A DNA stretch of 12,595 nt from JBEKEX01 sp050013615 (GTDB lineage Bacteria; Chloroflexota; Anaerolineae; Anaerolineales; Anaerolineaceae): contig JBEKEX010000056.1 in assembly GCA_050013615.1 (NCBI GenBank), forward strand, positions 1-12,595. The letters are read 5' to 3'. The notes under the pieces were generated by a model, which saw only the letters and a list, made by a program, of their open reading frames with translations, searched no databases and was not told the DNA's origin. Position 1 is the stretch's first letter, and each line of letters begins with the position of its first letter. The translations under genes were made by a program, and so were the position numbers. Below, one piece after another: positions 1 to 5,517 of the stretch.

Positions 1-2
1 CA

Positions 3-44
3 GAAGTTACGCAGGCAGCCGCACAAAGTCCTGCAGTGAGGTAA
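3..44 (+). CDS. possible 3' end of an upstream gene
   Basis: The first bases can be read as an Ala-rich C-terminal tail (EVTQAAAQSPAVR) ending in TAA at 42-44, just before cysE. Frame 1 is also open up to TGA at 37-39, so neither frame nor product can be fixed from this little sequence. If real, this gene would sit about 12 bases ahead of cysE and probably be cotranscribed with it. Confidence 0.25.
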   Translation, partial: EVTQAAAQSPAVR

Positions 45-56
45 GCTTTAACAATC

Positions 57-803
57 ATGTTCAAGACTATTCGCTCCGATATTAAAGCTGTTTTCGACCG
101 TGATCCCGCGGCTCGTACCACGCTGGAGGTCATCCTGACCTATCCCGGCCTGCATGCTTTGTGGGGTTATCGTATGGCGCATTGGCTGTGGACCCATCAC
201 CTGAAGCTGCTGGGGCGCTGGCTATCAACGCTGGTACGCTTTTTCACCGGCATCGAGATCCACCCTGGAGCAATCATCGGTGAGGGTTTCTTCATCGATC
301 ATGGCATGGGTGTGGTGATCGGTGAAACGGCCGAAATAGGGCACAACGTCACCTTGTATCACGGCGTGACCTTGGGCGGCGTGAGCCTGAAGAAAGGCAA
401 GCGCCATCCCACCCTGGAAGATAACGTGGTCGTGGGTGCGGGTGCCAAAGTGTTAGGCGCCATCACCGTGGGGGCCGGCAGCCGCATCGGTGCCAACGCG
501 GTGGTGAACAAACCCGTCCCGCCGGACTCTGTGGTGGTGGGCGTGCCGGGTCAGGTGGTTGTGCGCAGCAAACACCATGCAGATTCCCCTGATTTTGACC
601 ATAATGAACTGCCGGATACGATCGGCGCATCGCTGGTGGCGGTGATGTCGCGCCTGGACCGGATCGAAGCCAACCTAAATCTGAAGGCGCAAGAACAACC
701 CGTTTTAGTCTCGAATGGAAACGGCGCCGGTGAGTCGAATGAAGCTCCGACCGTTCATCCCCCTGACCACGGCATGTGGCATGGGGAAGACTTCATGATC
801 TAG
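57..803 (+). CDS. cysE: serine O-acetyltransferase
   Basis: Transfers acetyl from acetyl-CoA to L-serine, giving O-acetylserine, the first step of cysteine synthesis in the cytoplasm. The 248-residue protein has the short-form CysE layout: a small helical N-terminal part (1-65) and a left-handed beta-helix of hexapeptide repeats (about 66-165). Visible family signatures are GIEIHPGA (65-72), IDHGMGVVIGETA (80-92) with the catalytic-type Asp81/His82, LYHGVTLGG (100-108) and KRHP (115-118, His117). The PVPPDSVVVGVPG turn (154-165) closes the coil. Residues 190-248 form a tail that is mostly hydrophilic and low in complexity, longer than in many family members and possibly dispensable. The start is the only ATG that gives the full N-terminal domain; a TGAGG lies about 15 bases upstream, a long spacing. 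The gene ends at a strong hairpin terminator. No cysK is visible nearby. The identity is secure from the motifs. Confidence 0.95.
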   Translation: MFKTIRSDIKAVFDRDPAARTTLEVILTYPGLHALWGYRMAHWLWTHHLKLLGRWLSTLVRFFTGIEIHPGAIIGEGFFIDHGMGVVIGETAEIGHNVTLYHGVTLGGVSLKKGKRHPTLEDNVVVGAGAKVLGAITVGAGSRIGANAVVNKPVPPDSVVVGVPGQVVVRSKHHADSPDFDHNELPDTIGASLVAVMSRLDRIEANLNLKAQEQPVLVSNGNGAGESNEAPTVHPPDHGMWHGEDFMI

Positions 804-811
804 AACAAAAG

Positions 812-838
812 AAGCGAGTCCGGTGACTCGCTTTTTTT
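812..838. terminator. bidirectional intrinsic terminator
   Basis: An AAGCGAGTC / GACTCGCTT stem (812-820 with 825-833) with a CGGT tetraloop is followed on the + strand by seven T residues (832-838) and on the minus strand by TTCTTTT. It lies between the convergent ends of cysE and the first CAP-LysM gene, and can stop transcription from both sides. Confidence 0.9.
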
Positions 839-853
839 CATCCTTTCTGTTTT

Positions 854-1819
854 TCACTTTTTGCGCAGTGAAATGAACATTACGAATCCCAAGCCAAGCG
901 CACAGATGGCAATGATGATCATTCCCAACGTGCGGCGGCTGATGTGCATGCCACCTACGGCCACGGTCACCACGGTGGGCGTCGGGCTGGGCATCATGGT
1001 CGGCGTGATGGTCGCGGGCATGTGTGTGGGTGTAATGGTGCGCGTGGGTGTCGGAAAAGTCGCTGTAACGGTGGGGGTAATTGTCAACGTTGGAGTAGGC
1101 ATGACCAATGCCTCGCCGATAAAGACGTCGTACTTGGCATCCAAATTATTGACCGAACCAAGAACTGCGCAAGTGGTGTTATAAGCAATGGCAATATCCC
1201 AACATGCCTGCCCCTGCTGGACGATGTGGATCACAGAACCATCGGAGTGCGGCGTCGAAGTGATGACCGGCACAATGGCGCTGGTGGGTCCCCCAGAGGC
1301 TGAAGTTACATCTGTGGGATTGGGCGTCGGAGTAGGAGTGCCACCGGATATGTATGCAGCATGGACCACATAATACACGACACCCGAAGAAGACGTGGCA
1401 ATCCCGGCGCCGATATCGGTATATTTCGGGTCGGTCATCGGCACCAAGTGTGCGGCGTCCGCCCAAAACGCCTGGATAACGGCGATGGTCGTCTCTTGTG
1501 AGTTGAAATACAAATCTTCAATGGCAGTGACCGTTCGTCCATCACCATATCCGGCGGCCATGATGCGGTCCGCAACGTTGCCGATATGGTCGGTCAAATT
1601 CTGGTCTGCCATCTGCTGGGCAGTCGCTTGTGCCGTCCCATCCAGGAGGTTGTTTTCGCTCAACGATGATAAACCGTTGTTGATACGAAGGTTGTTGACC
1701 ATGGTGATCAAGTCCTTGGCAGTAATAGAACTCGCTGCAGAAACGTGATCAGCCGGTAAACCCAGAAGGATTACCAACATAACGCCCAAAGCGCGTGCCG
1801 CAAAAATTGTCTTTTTCAT
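854..1819 (-). CDS. membrane-anchored CAP-LysM surface protein, copy 1
   Basis: A 321-residue predicted cell-surface protein, the first of three tandem paralogs. In order: signal peptide (1-28, VSA|A-type cleavage); a CAP/SCP domain (about 32-157) with His78, Glu101 and His124 at the positions of the CAP cavity residues and the TDIGAGIA strand at 134-141; a TPTPTPN linker (161-167); a LysM-type domain (about 194-240); a Thr/Pro-rich stalk (241-285); and a membrane segment after RRTLG (295-299) ending in LRKK. The likely topology is outside for CAP and LysM, with a short cytoplasmic tail. LysM binds peptidoglycan or related glycans. Bacterial CAP domains have no single agreed activity, so the function is unknown. 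Oddities: the usual 'TEN' is 'IED' here, and LysM carries Cys206 and Cys217 where copies 2 and 3 have none, so a disulfide is possible. There is no Shine-Dalgarno; a TATAAT sits 10 bases before the ATG. Family assignment is good, role uncertain. Confidence 0.88.
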   Translation of the reverse strand: MKKTIFAARALGVMLVILLGLPADHVSAASSITAKDLITMVNNLRINNGLSSLSENNLLDGTAQATAQQMADQNLTDHIGNVADRIMAAGYGDGRTVTAIEDLYFNSQETTIAVIQAFWADAAHLVPMTDPKYTDIGAGIATSSSGVVYYVVHAAYISGGTPTPTPNPTDVTSASGGPTSAIVPVITSTPHSDGSVIHIVQQGQACWDIAIAYNTTCAVLGSVNNLDAKYDVFIGEALVMPTPTLTITPTVTATFPTPTRTITPTHMPATITPTMMPSPTPTVVTVAVGGMHISRRTLGMIIIAICALGLGFVMFISLRKK

Positions 1820-1829
1820 AGAAGTGCTT

Positions 1830-1835
1830 ATTATA
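1830..1835 (-). promoter_or_regulatory. -10 element of CAP-LysM copy 1
   Basis: A perfect TATAAT on the minus strand, preceded by TGG (an extended -10 form), ends 10 bases before the ATG at 1819. No convincing -35 is seen. A transcript starting at the usual distance would carry a leader of only about 3 bases and no ribosome binding site. The same arrangement occurs at copies 2 and 3. Confidence 0.6.
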
Positions 1836-1902
1836 CCAAATGTATCGGATGAATTTTACACAATCGATGAGAGAGTGAAACCGGGATATAAAGATCTCTA
1901 CG

Positions 1903-2877
1903 CTATTTTCCACGCAAGGCAGTGAACATTGCCACGCCCAAGCCCAGCGCACAGATGATGATGATGATGATCCCCAGCGTTCTGCGATCCAGCACAAATT
2001 CACTGACGGAAATACTTGCCGCAGCCGGAGTCTTGGATGGCAACAAAGTGGGGCCACTTGTGAGATCCATAGTCGGCAGCATGCGGGTGGGGGTAATGGT
2101 GCTCGTTGGCGTAAGAATGGTCGGTGTGATGGTGGGGATTATCGTCGGCATGGCAGAAGGCATGAGCAATTGTTCACCCACATACAGGTAGGTGCCACTT
2201 AAACCATTAAGTGCACTGATAATGTTGATATGGGTGCCATAAGCAATAGCAATGCTCCACAACGTCTGCCCTTGCAGGACACCATGGACCACAGAGCCAT
2301 CCGCATGCGGCGTCGAAGTGACCACCGGCATCATGATTTGGCTGACACTTTCGGTGGCTGTACTGCTCGTATCACCGCCATTAGATTCCGCATATGAACC
2401 GCCCACGATATAGGCAGCATGGACGATGTAAACCACTCTGCCTGAAGAAGACGTGGCCACACCAGCGCCAATGTCCTTATAGTATGGGTTTAACATGGGG
2501 ATCATATGTTCTGCGTCCGACCATACCGATTGGAGCCATGATAATGTGGCACCATCTTGATAAGCTGCCCAGTTTTCAGTGGCGAAAAAATTTGCACCGC
2601 TGGCATACCCTGCTGCTGCAATTCGGCCTTTTACATTACCTATTGCACCAGATAAATCTTCATCAGCCATCTCTTCTGCAGTTGCCTGGGCTGTTCCATC
2701 CAAAATGCTGTTCTCTTTTAGAGCAGGATTTCCATTACTTGTGCGGATGCTGTTGATCAGGCTGATCAAATCCCCAGCTGTGACCGTATTCGCCGCAGAG
2801 ACGTGACTTACGGGTACTCCCAACGTGGCCACCAGTATTACAAACAATGCACTTATGACTAGAATTTTCTTTTTCAT
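1903..2877 (-). CDS. membrane-anchored CAP-LysM surface protein, copy 2 (CAP cavity His lost)
   Basis: The 324-residue middle paralog, aligning with copy 1 almost without gaps through the CAP domain. It has a signal peptide (1-28), CAP domain (about 32-157), a Ser/Thr/Gly-rich linker (161-178), the segment PVVTSTPHADGS (184-195), LysM (about 196-239, GQTLWSIAIAYGT at 203-215), a Thr/Pro-rich stalk (240-290), and an anchor helix after DRRTLG (297-302) ending in LRGK. The canonical TEN motif (100-102, Glu101) and His124 are present, but the first cavity histidine (His78 in copy 1) is Ala78. Either the CAP site is altered or the domain acts only as a binding scaffold. The start was set at ATG 2877 because MKKKILVI matches the other copies; the frame is open to 2910, but that extension would run through the TATAAT and add a non-signal-peptide leader. 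GTG at 2880 is an in-frame alternative. No Shine-Dalgarno is present. The precise function is unknown. Confidence 0.87.
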   Translation of the reverse strand: MKKKILVISALFVILVATLGVPVSHVSAANTVTAGDLISLINSIRTSNGNPALKENSILDGTAQATAEEMADEDLSGAIGNVKGRIAAAGYASGANFFATENWAAYQDGATLSWLQSVWSDAEHMIPMLNPYYKDIGAGVATSSSGRVVYIVHAAYIVGGSYAESNGGDTSSTATESVSQIMMPVVTSTPHADGSVVHGVLQGQTLWSIAIAYGTHINIISALNGLSGTYLYVGEQLLMPSAMPTIIPTITPTILTPTSTITPTRMLPTMDLTSGPTLLPSKTPAAASISVSEFVLDRRTLGIIIIIICALGLGVAMFTALRGK

Positions 2878-2887
2878 CACATCCACA

Positions 2888-2893
2888 ATTATA
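2888..2893 (-). promoter_or_regulatory. -10 element of CAP-LysM copy 2
   Basis: A perfect TATAAT on the minus strand ends 10 bases before the ATG at 2877, the same spacing as at copy 1. The preceding GG is shared, but no clear -35 box is seen in the AT-rich upstream sequence. Confidence 0.6.
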
Positions 2894-3038
2894 CCTAACG
2901 CATCGAGCAAAATTAAAAACTCGTTTCACCTCAAAACAGGCTTATTTTGAGATGAATTTCTGGCTCAATCAACTATTCCAAATAAAATCTGGCCTAACAA
3001 AGGAAATTATGACCAGCGGGTATTCGCTATTCTGCTCG

Positions 3039-4019
3039 TCATCTTCGACGCGAGGCGGTGAACATTACGGTGCCCAGCCCCAGGCCGCAGATAGCAATGA
3101 TGATCAAGCCCAGTGTTCTGCGATCCAGAGACAAATCACTTCCAGAAGCAATGGCAGATGTTGCAGTGGCAATCCCGAGGGTCGGCAGCACGCGCGTCGG
3201 CGTCACTGTACGAGTCGGTAAAGGCGGAGTTGGTGTCACCGTAGGTGTGCTGGGCGGTTCGGCCGAAGGCATGAGCAATTTTTCACCTTGATAAATATCG
3301 GTACTGCTACCAAGACTATTGAGTTGTTGCAAAATGTCGATGTGGGTGCCATAAGCCATGGCAATGCTCCATAACGTCTGTCCCGGTTGAACAACATGAA
3401 TCACTGAACCGTCCGCGTGCGGCGTTGACGTAACCACTGGTATCATGATCTGGCTGACGCTCGCGGTAGCTGTATTGCTGCTTCCTCCACCTCCAGTACT
3501 TCCACTTCCACTACCAGAGCCGCCAGTATACGTACCGCCCATCACGTATGCCGCATGGACGACGTAATATACCCGGTGTGTGGTGGGGTTAGTTGCCACT
3601 CCAGCGCCGATATCCGTGTAGTGTGAGTCGATCATTGGGAGCATATGCGCGGTATCTGCCCACACCGATTGGATCCATGCCAGCGTCGCTCCATATAAAT
3701 AGTATGCAAAATTTTCAGTAGCAGCGACATCTTGACCGCTGCCATAGCCCGCATCGGCCACGCGTGCTGTCACGCCGCCGAGATGAGTCTCCGAGCTTTC
3801 ATCGGCCATCGTTTGGGCAGTCGCCTGTGCCGTGCCATCCAGGATGCTGTTCTCTTGCAACGCCGGCAAACCGTTGCCTGTGCGAATGCCATTTACCAGG
3901 CTGATCAAGTCCTCGGCGGTGACACTGCCCGCGGCAGAAACTTGCCTGGCTGGCAAACCGATCAGCGCCACCAGCACGGTAAACAAGACACAAGCTATCA
4001 GCAAAGTCTTTTTTGTCAC
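3039..4019 (-). CDS. membrane-anchored CAP-LysM surface protein, copy 3
   Basis: The third paralog, 326 residues from the GTG at 4019. It has a signal peptide (1-29, QVSA|A), CAP domain (about 33-158) with His79, TEN (101-103, Glu102) and His125 all present, a Gly/Ser linker (166-181), PVVTSTPHADGS (194-205), LysM (about 206-250, GQTLWSIAMAYGT at 213-225), a Pro/Thr-rich stalk (251-293) and an anchor helix after LDRRTLG (298-304) ending in SRRR. This copy keeps all the CAP cavity residues I can place, so it is the likeliest to retain the ancestral activity. An in-frame ATG at 4037 would add six residues (MSIIKP), but the TATAAT that is conserved in all three copies lies inside that extension. 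The GTG start instead gives VTKKTLL, matching MKKTIFA and MKKKILV of the other copies. No Shine-Dalgarno is visible for either start. As the copy furthest upstream it may have founded the array. Cellular role unknown. Confidence 0.87.
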   Translation of the reverse strand: MTKKTLLIACVLFTVLVALIGLPARQVSAAGSVTAEDLISLVNGIRTGNGLPALQENSILDGTAQATAQTMADESSETHLGGVTARVADAGYGSGQDVAATENFAYYLYGATLAWIQSVWADTAHMLPMIDSHYTDIGAGVATNPTTHRVYYVVHAAYVMGGTYTGGSGSGSGSTGGGGSSNTATASVSQIMIPVVTSTPHADGSVIHVVQPGQTLWSIAMAYGTHIDILQQLNSLGSSTDIYQGEKLLMPSAEPPSTPTVTPTPPLPTRTVTPTRVLPTLGIATATSAIASGSDLSLDRRTLGLIIIAICGLGLGTVMFTASRRR

Positions 4020-4026
4020 GGGCTTA

Positions 4027-4032
4027 ATTATA
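4027..4032 (-). promoter_or_regulatory. -10 element of CAP-LysM copy 3
   Basis: A perfect TATAAT on the minus strand with seven bases to the GTG at 4019, so transcription could begin at or next to the start codon. It lies just downstream of the terminator of the CBS gene, consistent with an independent promoter for this gene. Confidence 0.55.
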
Positions 4033-4065
4033 CTCATCCGATTGGGCTAGAAACGTTAATGTCTG

Positions 4066-4101
4066 ACAAATAAAACAGGCGGGTTTCTTCCACCCGCCTG
4101 T
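4066..4101 (-). terminator. intrinsic terminator of the CBS-domain gene
   Basis: A perfect 10-bp stem, ACAGGCGGGT with ACCCGCCTGT (4075-4084 and 4092-4101), with a 7-base loop. On the minus strand it is followed by TTTTATTTG. It lies 22 bases after the stop codon of the CBS gene and separates that gene from the CAP-LysM array. Confidence 0.88.
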
Positions 4102-4123
4102 CGAGTAGAAAAGATATTTGGAC

Positions 4124-4543
4124 CTAGGAAAGCGCTCGTTCGTCTCCATTATGGCCCAGCGATTCTGCCACCACCAAAAAGTCGGTGGCAGCGATCATTC
4201 CCACCAGATTCCCGGAATCATCCGCCACCGGCAAATGATGAATGCGTTTCTCCTTCATGATCGCGGCACATTCCTGGATGGTGAGATTCTGGTTCACAGT
4301 AAAGAGCGGTTGATTCATGATTTCTTTGATCTTCGTCTTCGTTGGATTTCGATGCTGGGCAACGATCTTGTCGCAAATATCGATTGACGTGACAATGCCC
4401 ACCTCAGGGTTAGTCTGCGTTTTACTGACAATCAGGCTGTCCACATAGCGGCGGCGCATCACGCCCAGCGCTTCTGTCACTGTGGCCTCCGGGTCTACGT
4501 ACAACACCAGGTTGATCATCCAATCACGAACTGTCATCTGCAT
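4124..4543 (-). CDS. stand-alone twin CBS-domain protein
   Basis: A 139-residue soluble protein that is nothing but a CBS pair (Bateman module): CBS1 about 4-62 and CBS2 about 72-127. Each ends with the nucleotide-ribose contact pattern, GIVTSID (49-55, Asp55) and GMIAATD (115-121, Asp121). MTVRDWM (3-9) and IKEIMNQP (72-79) are the usual repeat openings. Such modules bind AMP, ATP or related adenosyl ligands and signal energy state to a partner. No partner domain is fused and none is obvious next door, so the target is unknown. The start has a clear AAAGGAG (4551-4557) seven bases upstream. A TTGCTT-18-TATACT promoter can be placed at 4588-4617. The gene forms a single-gene unit between that promoter and the hairpin at 4066-4101. 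Confidence 0.9.
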   Translation of the reverse strand: MQMTVRDWMINLVLYVDPEATVTEALGVMRRRYVDSLIVSKTQTNPEVGIVTSIDICDKIVAQHRNPTKTKIKEIMNQPLFTVNQNLTIQECAAIMKEKRIHHLPVADDSGNLVGMIAATDFLVVAESLGHNGDERALS

Positions 4544-4587
4544 GGCTTCACTCCTTTGATCAGAATGGTCTGCAAGACTACAAATTC

Positions 4588-4617
4588 AGTATAGCGCTTC
4601 GAAAGGACGTTAAGCAA
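4588..4617 (-). promoter_or_regulatory. putative sigma70-type promoter of the CBS gene
   Basis: On the minus strand TTGCTT (4612-4617) and TATACT (4588-4593) are 18 bases apart, giving a transcript start near 4581 and a leader of roughly 40 bases that contains the AAAGGAG ribosome binding site. It lies immediately beside the palindromic repeat element. Confidence 0.45.
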
Positions 4618-4621
4618 GATG

Positions 4622-4700
4622 TTTTTCGTAGGGGCGACCCCTTTGCAGGGCAGGCCGGCGGGTCGCCCTGGGCAGGCCGGTGGCCTGCCCCTACGGAAAA
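4622..4700. repeat. GTAGGGGC-ended palindromic repeat element (REP/MITE-like)
   Basis: A 79-bp GC-rich element with 14-base ends that are inverted copies (TTTTTCGTAGGGGC at 4622-4635, GCCCCTACGGAAAA at 4687-4700, one mismatch). Inside are GGGCGACCC (4632-4640) paired with GGGTCGCCC (4660-4668), a perfect 9-bp hairpin GGGCAGGCC-GGT-GGCCTGCCC (4670-4690), and a direct repeat of GGGCAGGCCGG (4648-4658 and 4670-4680). It starts 3 bases after the surE stop. No U-tract follows on either strand, so it is not a normal intrinsic terminator, though the structure could stabilise the surE mRNA end. No transposase is present. The shape resembles small non-coding elements dispersed in many genomes; copy number cannot be seen here. 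Confidence 0.7.
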
Positions 4701-4703
4701 TGG

Positions 4704-5495
4704 TTATAACTTGGGCCAGCTCCACTCTCGCAGGTGCGCCAATTGATCATGGGCAGTTAAATCAAGTTGGAGCGGTGTAATGGACACATACCCCTCCTTA
4801 AGTGCTCCGAAGTCCGTATCATCTTCGGGGACGCCGGTCGGTGTATCGCCACCAATCCAGTAATAGGGCCGGCCGCGTGGGTCAAGGCGGCGCACCAACT
4901 CGTCGCGATAGATGCGCAATCCCTGGCGGGTGATGCAAAAACCTTTCATTTCATTCAGGGGCAAATAGGGTACGTTCACATTAAGCAGCGTGTTGGCAGG
5001 CAGTCCATTCTGCATCACCATCTCCGCCACCTTCTTTCCCACCGACGCACAAGGCTCATAATCCAGCAAGCCGCTGAAGTTTTCAGGGCTATCGAGAGAG
5101 ATCGCCACCGCCGGCAGGCCCGAAATGGCCGCCTCCATCGCCGCCGTCACCGTGCCGGAATAGGTAACATCGTGGCCGAGGTTGGCGTTGGGGTTGATGC
5201 CTGATACGATCAAATCGATGTGCTCCGGCAAAAAACCCAGAATCGCCAAGGCAACGCAGTCCGAAGGGGCACCATCGCTGGCAAACGCCGGGCTGCCATC
5301 CGCCAGCAGCGTCTCTTTCACCCGCAGCGGTCGGTGGAGTGTTTTGACATGACCTGACGCCGACCAGTTATGGTCCGGCGCGACCACGCTGACCTTGCCC
5401 AACTGGCGCATCTGCTGCACCAATGCCAACAAGCCAGGGGCATTTACGCCGTCATCATTGGTAACTAAAATATGCAGTTCCTTTTTATTAGCCAT
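4704..5495 (-). CDS. surE: 5'/3'-nucleotidase SurE
   Basis: A metal-dependent phosphatase that removes phosphate from nucleoside 5'- and 3'-monophosphates, sometimes also acting on short polyphosphate, in the cytoplasm. The 263-residue protein has the SurE signatures: ILVTNDDGVNAPGL (9-22) with metal-binding Asp14/Asp15, VVAPDHNWSASGH (37-49, Ser45 in the metal-ligand position), SDGAPSDCV (73-81) and SGIN (98-101, Asn101), followed by NLGHDVTYSGTVTAAMEA. One small departure is N-P-N where many SurE proteins have N-x-G in the SGIN stretch. The length fits the family. It lies 22 bases downstream of the adenosine deaminase-family gene on the same strand, with a purine-rich GAGAGAG before its ATG and no promoter or terminator between, so the two are probably one transcript. 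SurE would release nucleosides that the deaminase can use. The palindromic repeat follows directly after its stop. Confidence 0.94.
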   Translation of the reverse strand: MANKKELHILVTNDDGVNAPGLLALVQQMRQLGKVSVVAPDHNWSASGHVKTLHRPLRVKETLLADGSPAFASDGAPSDCVALAILGFLPEHIDLIVSGINPNANLGHDVTYSGTVTAAMEAAISGLPAVAISLDSPENFSGLLDYEPCASVGKKVAEMVMQNGLPANTLLNVNVPYLPLNEMKGFCITRQGLRIYRDELVRRLDPRGRPYYWIGGDTPTGVPEDDTDFGALKEGYVSITPLQLDLTAHDQLAHLREWSWPKL

Positions 5496-5517
5496 GCTCT
5501 CTCATTTCAAGAATAGG

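Noticed and set aside
861..1303. Val/Gly- and His/Arg-rich plus-strand frames opposite CAP-LysM copy 1
   Set aside because: Their odd composition is just the complement of the Thr/Pro-rich stalk codons; the minus-strand frame has domains and paralogs.
2930..2951. CTCAAAA/TTTTGAG stem-loop between CAP-LysM copies 2 and 3
   Set aside because: The stem is AT-rich with an 8-base loop and no directly following T-tract on the minus strand; too weak to call a terminator.
4622..4700. Palindromic element considered as a CRISPR fragment or intrinsic terminator
   Set aside because: It has no regularly spaced identical repeats with unique spacers, and no U-tract on either strand.
4534..4725. 63-codon minus-strand frame between surE and the CBS gene
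   Set aside because: Most of it is a translation of the palindromic repeat, and it overlaps surE and the CBS start; not a believable protein.
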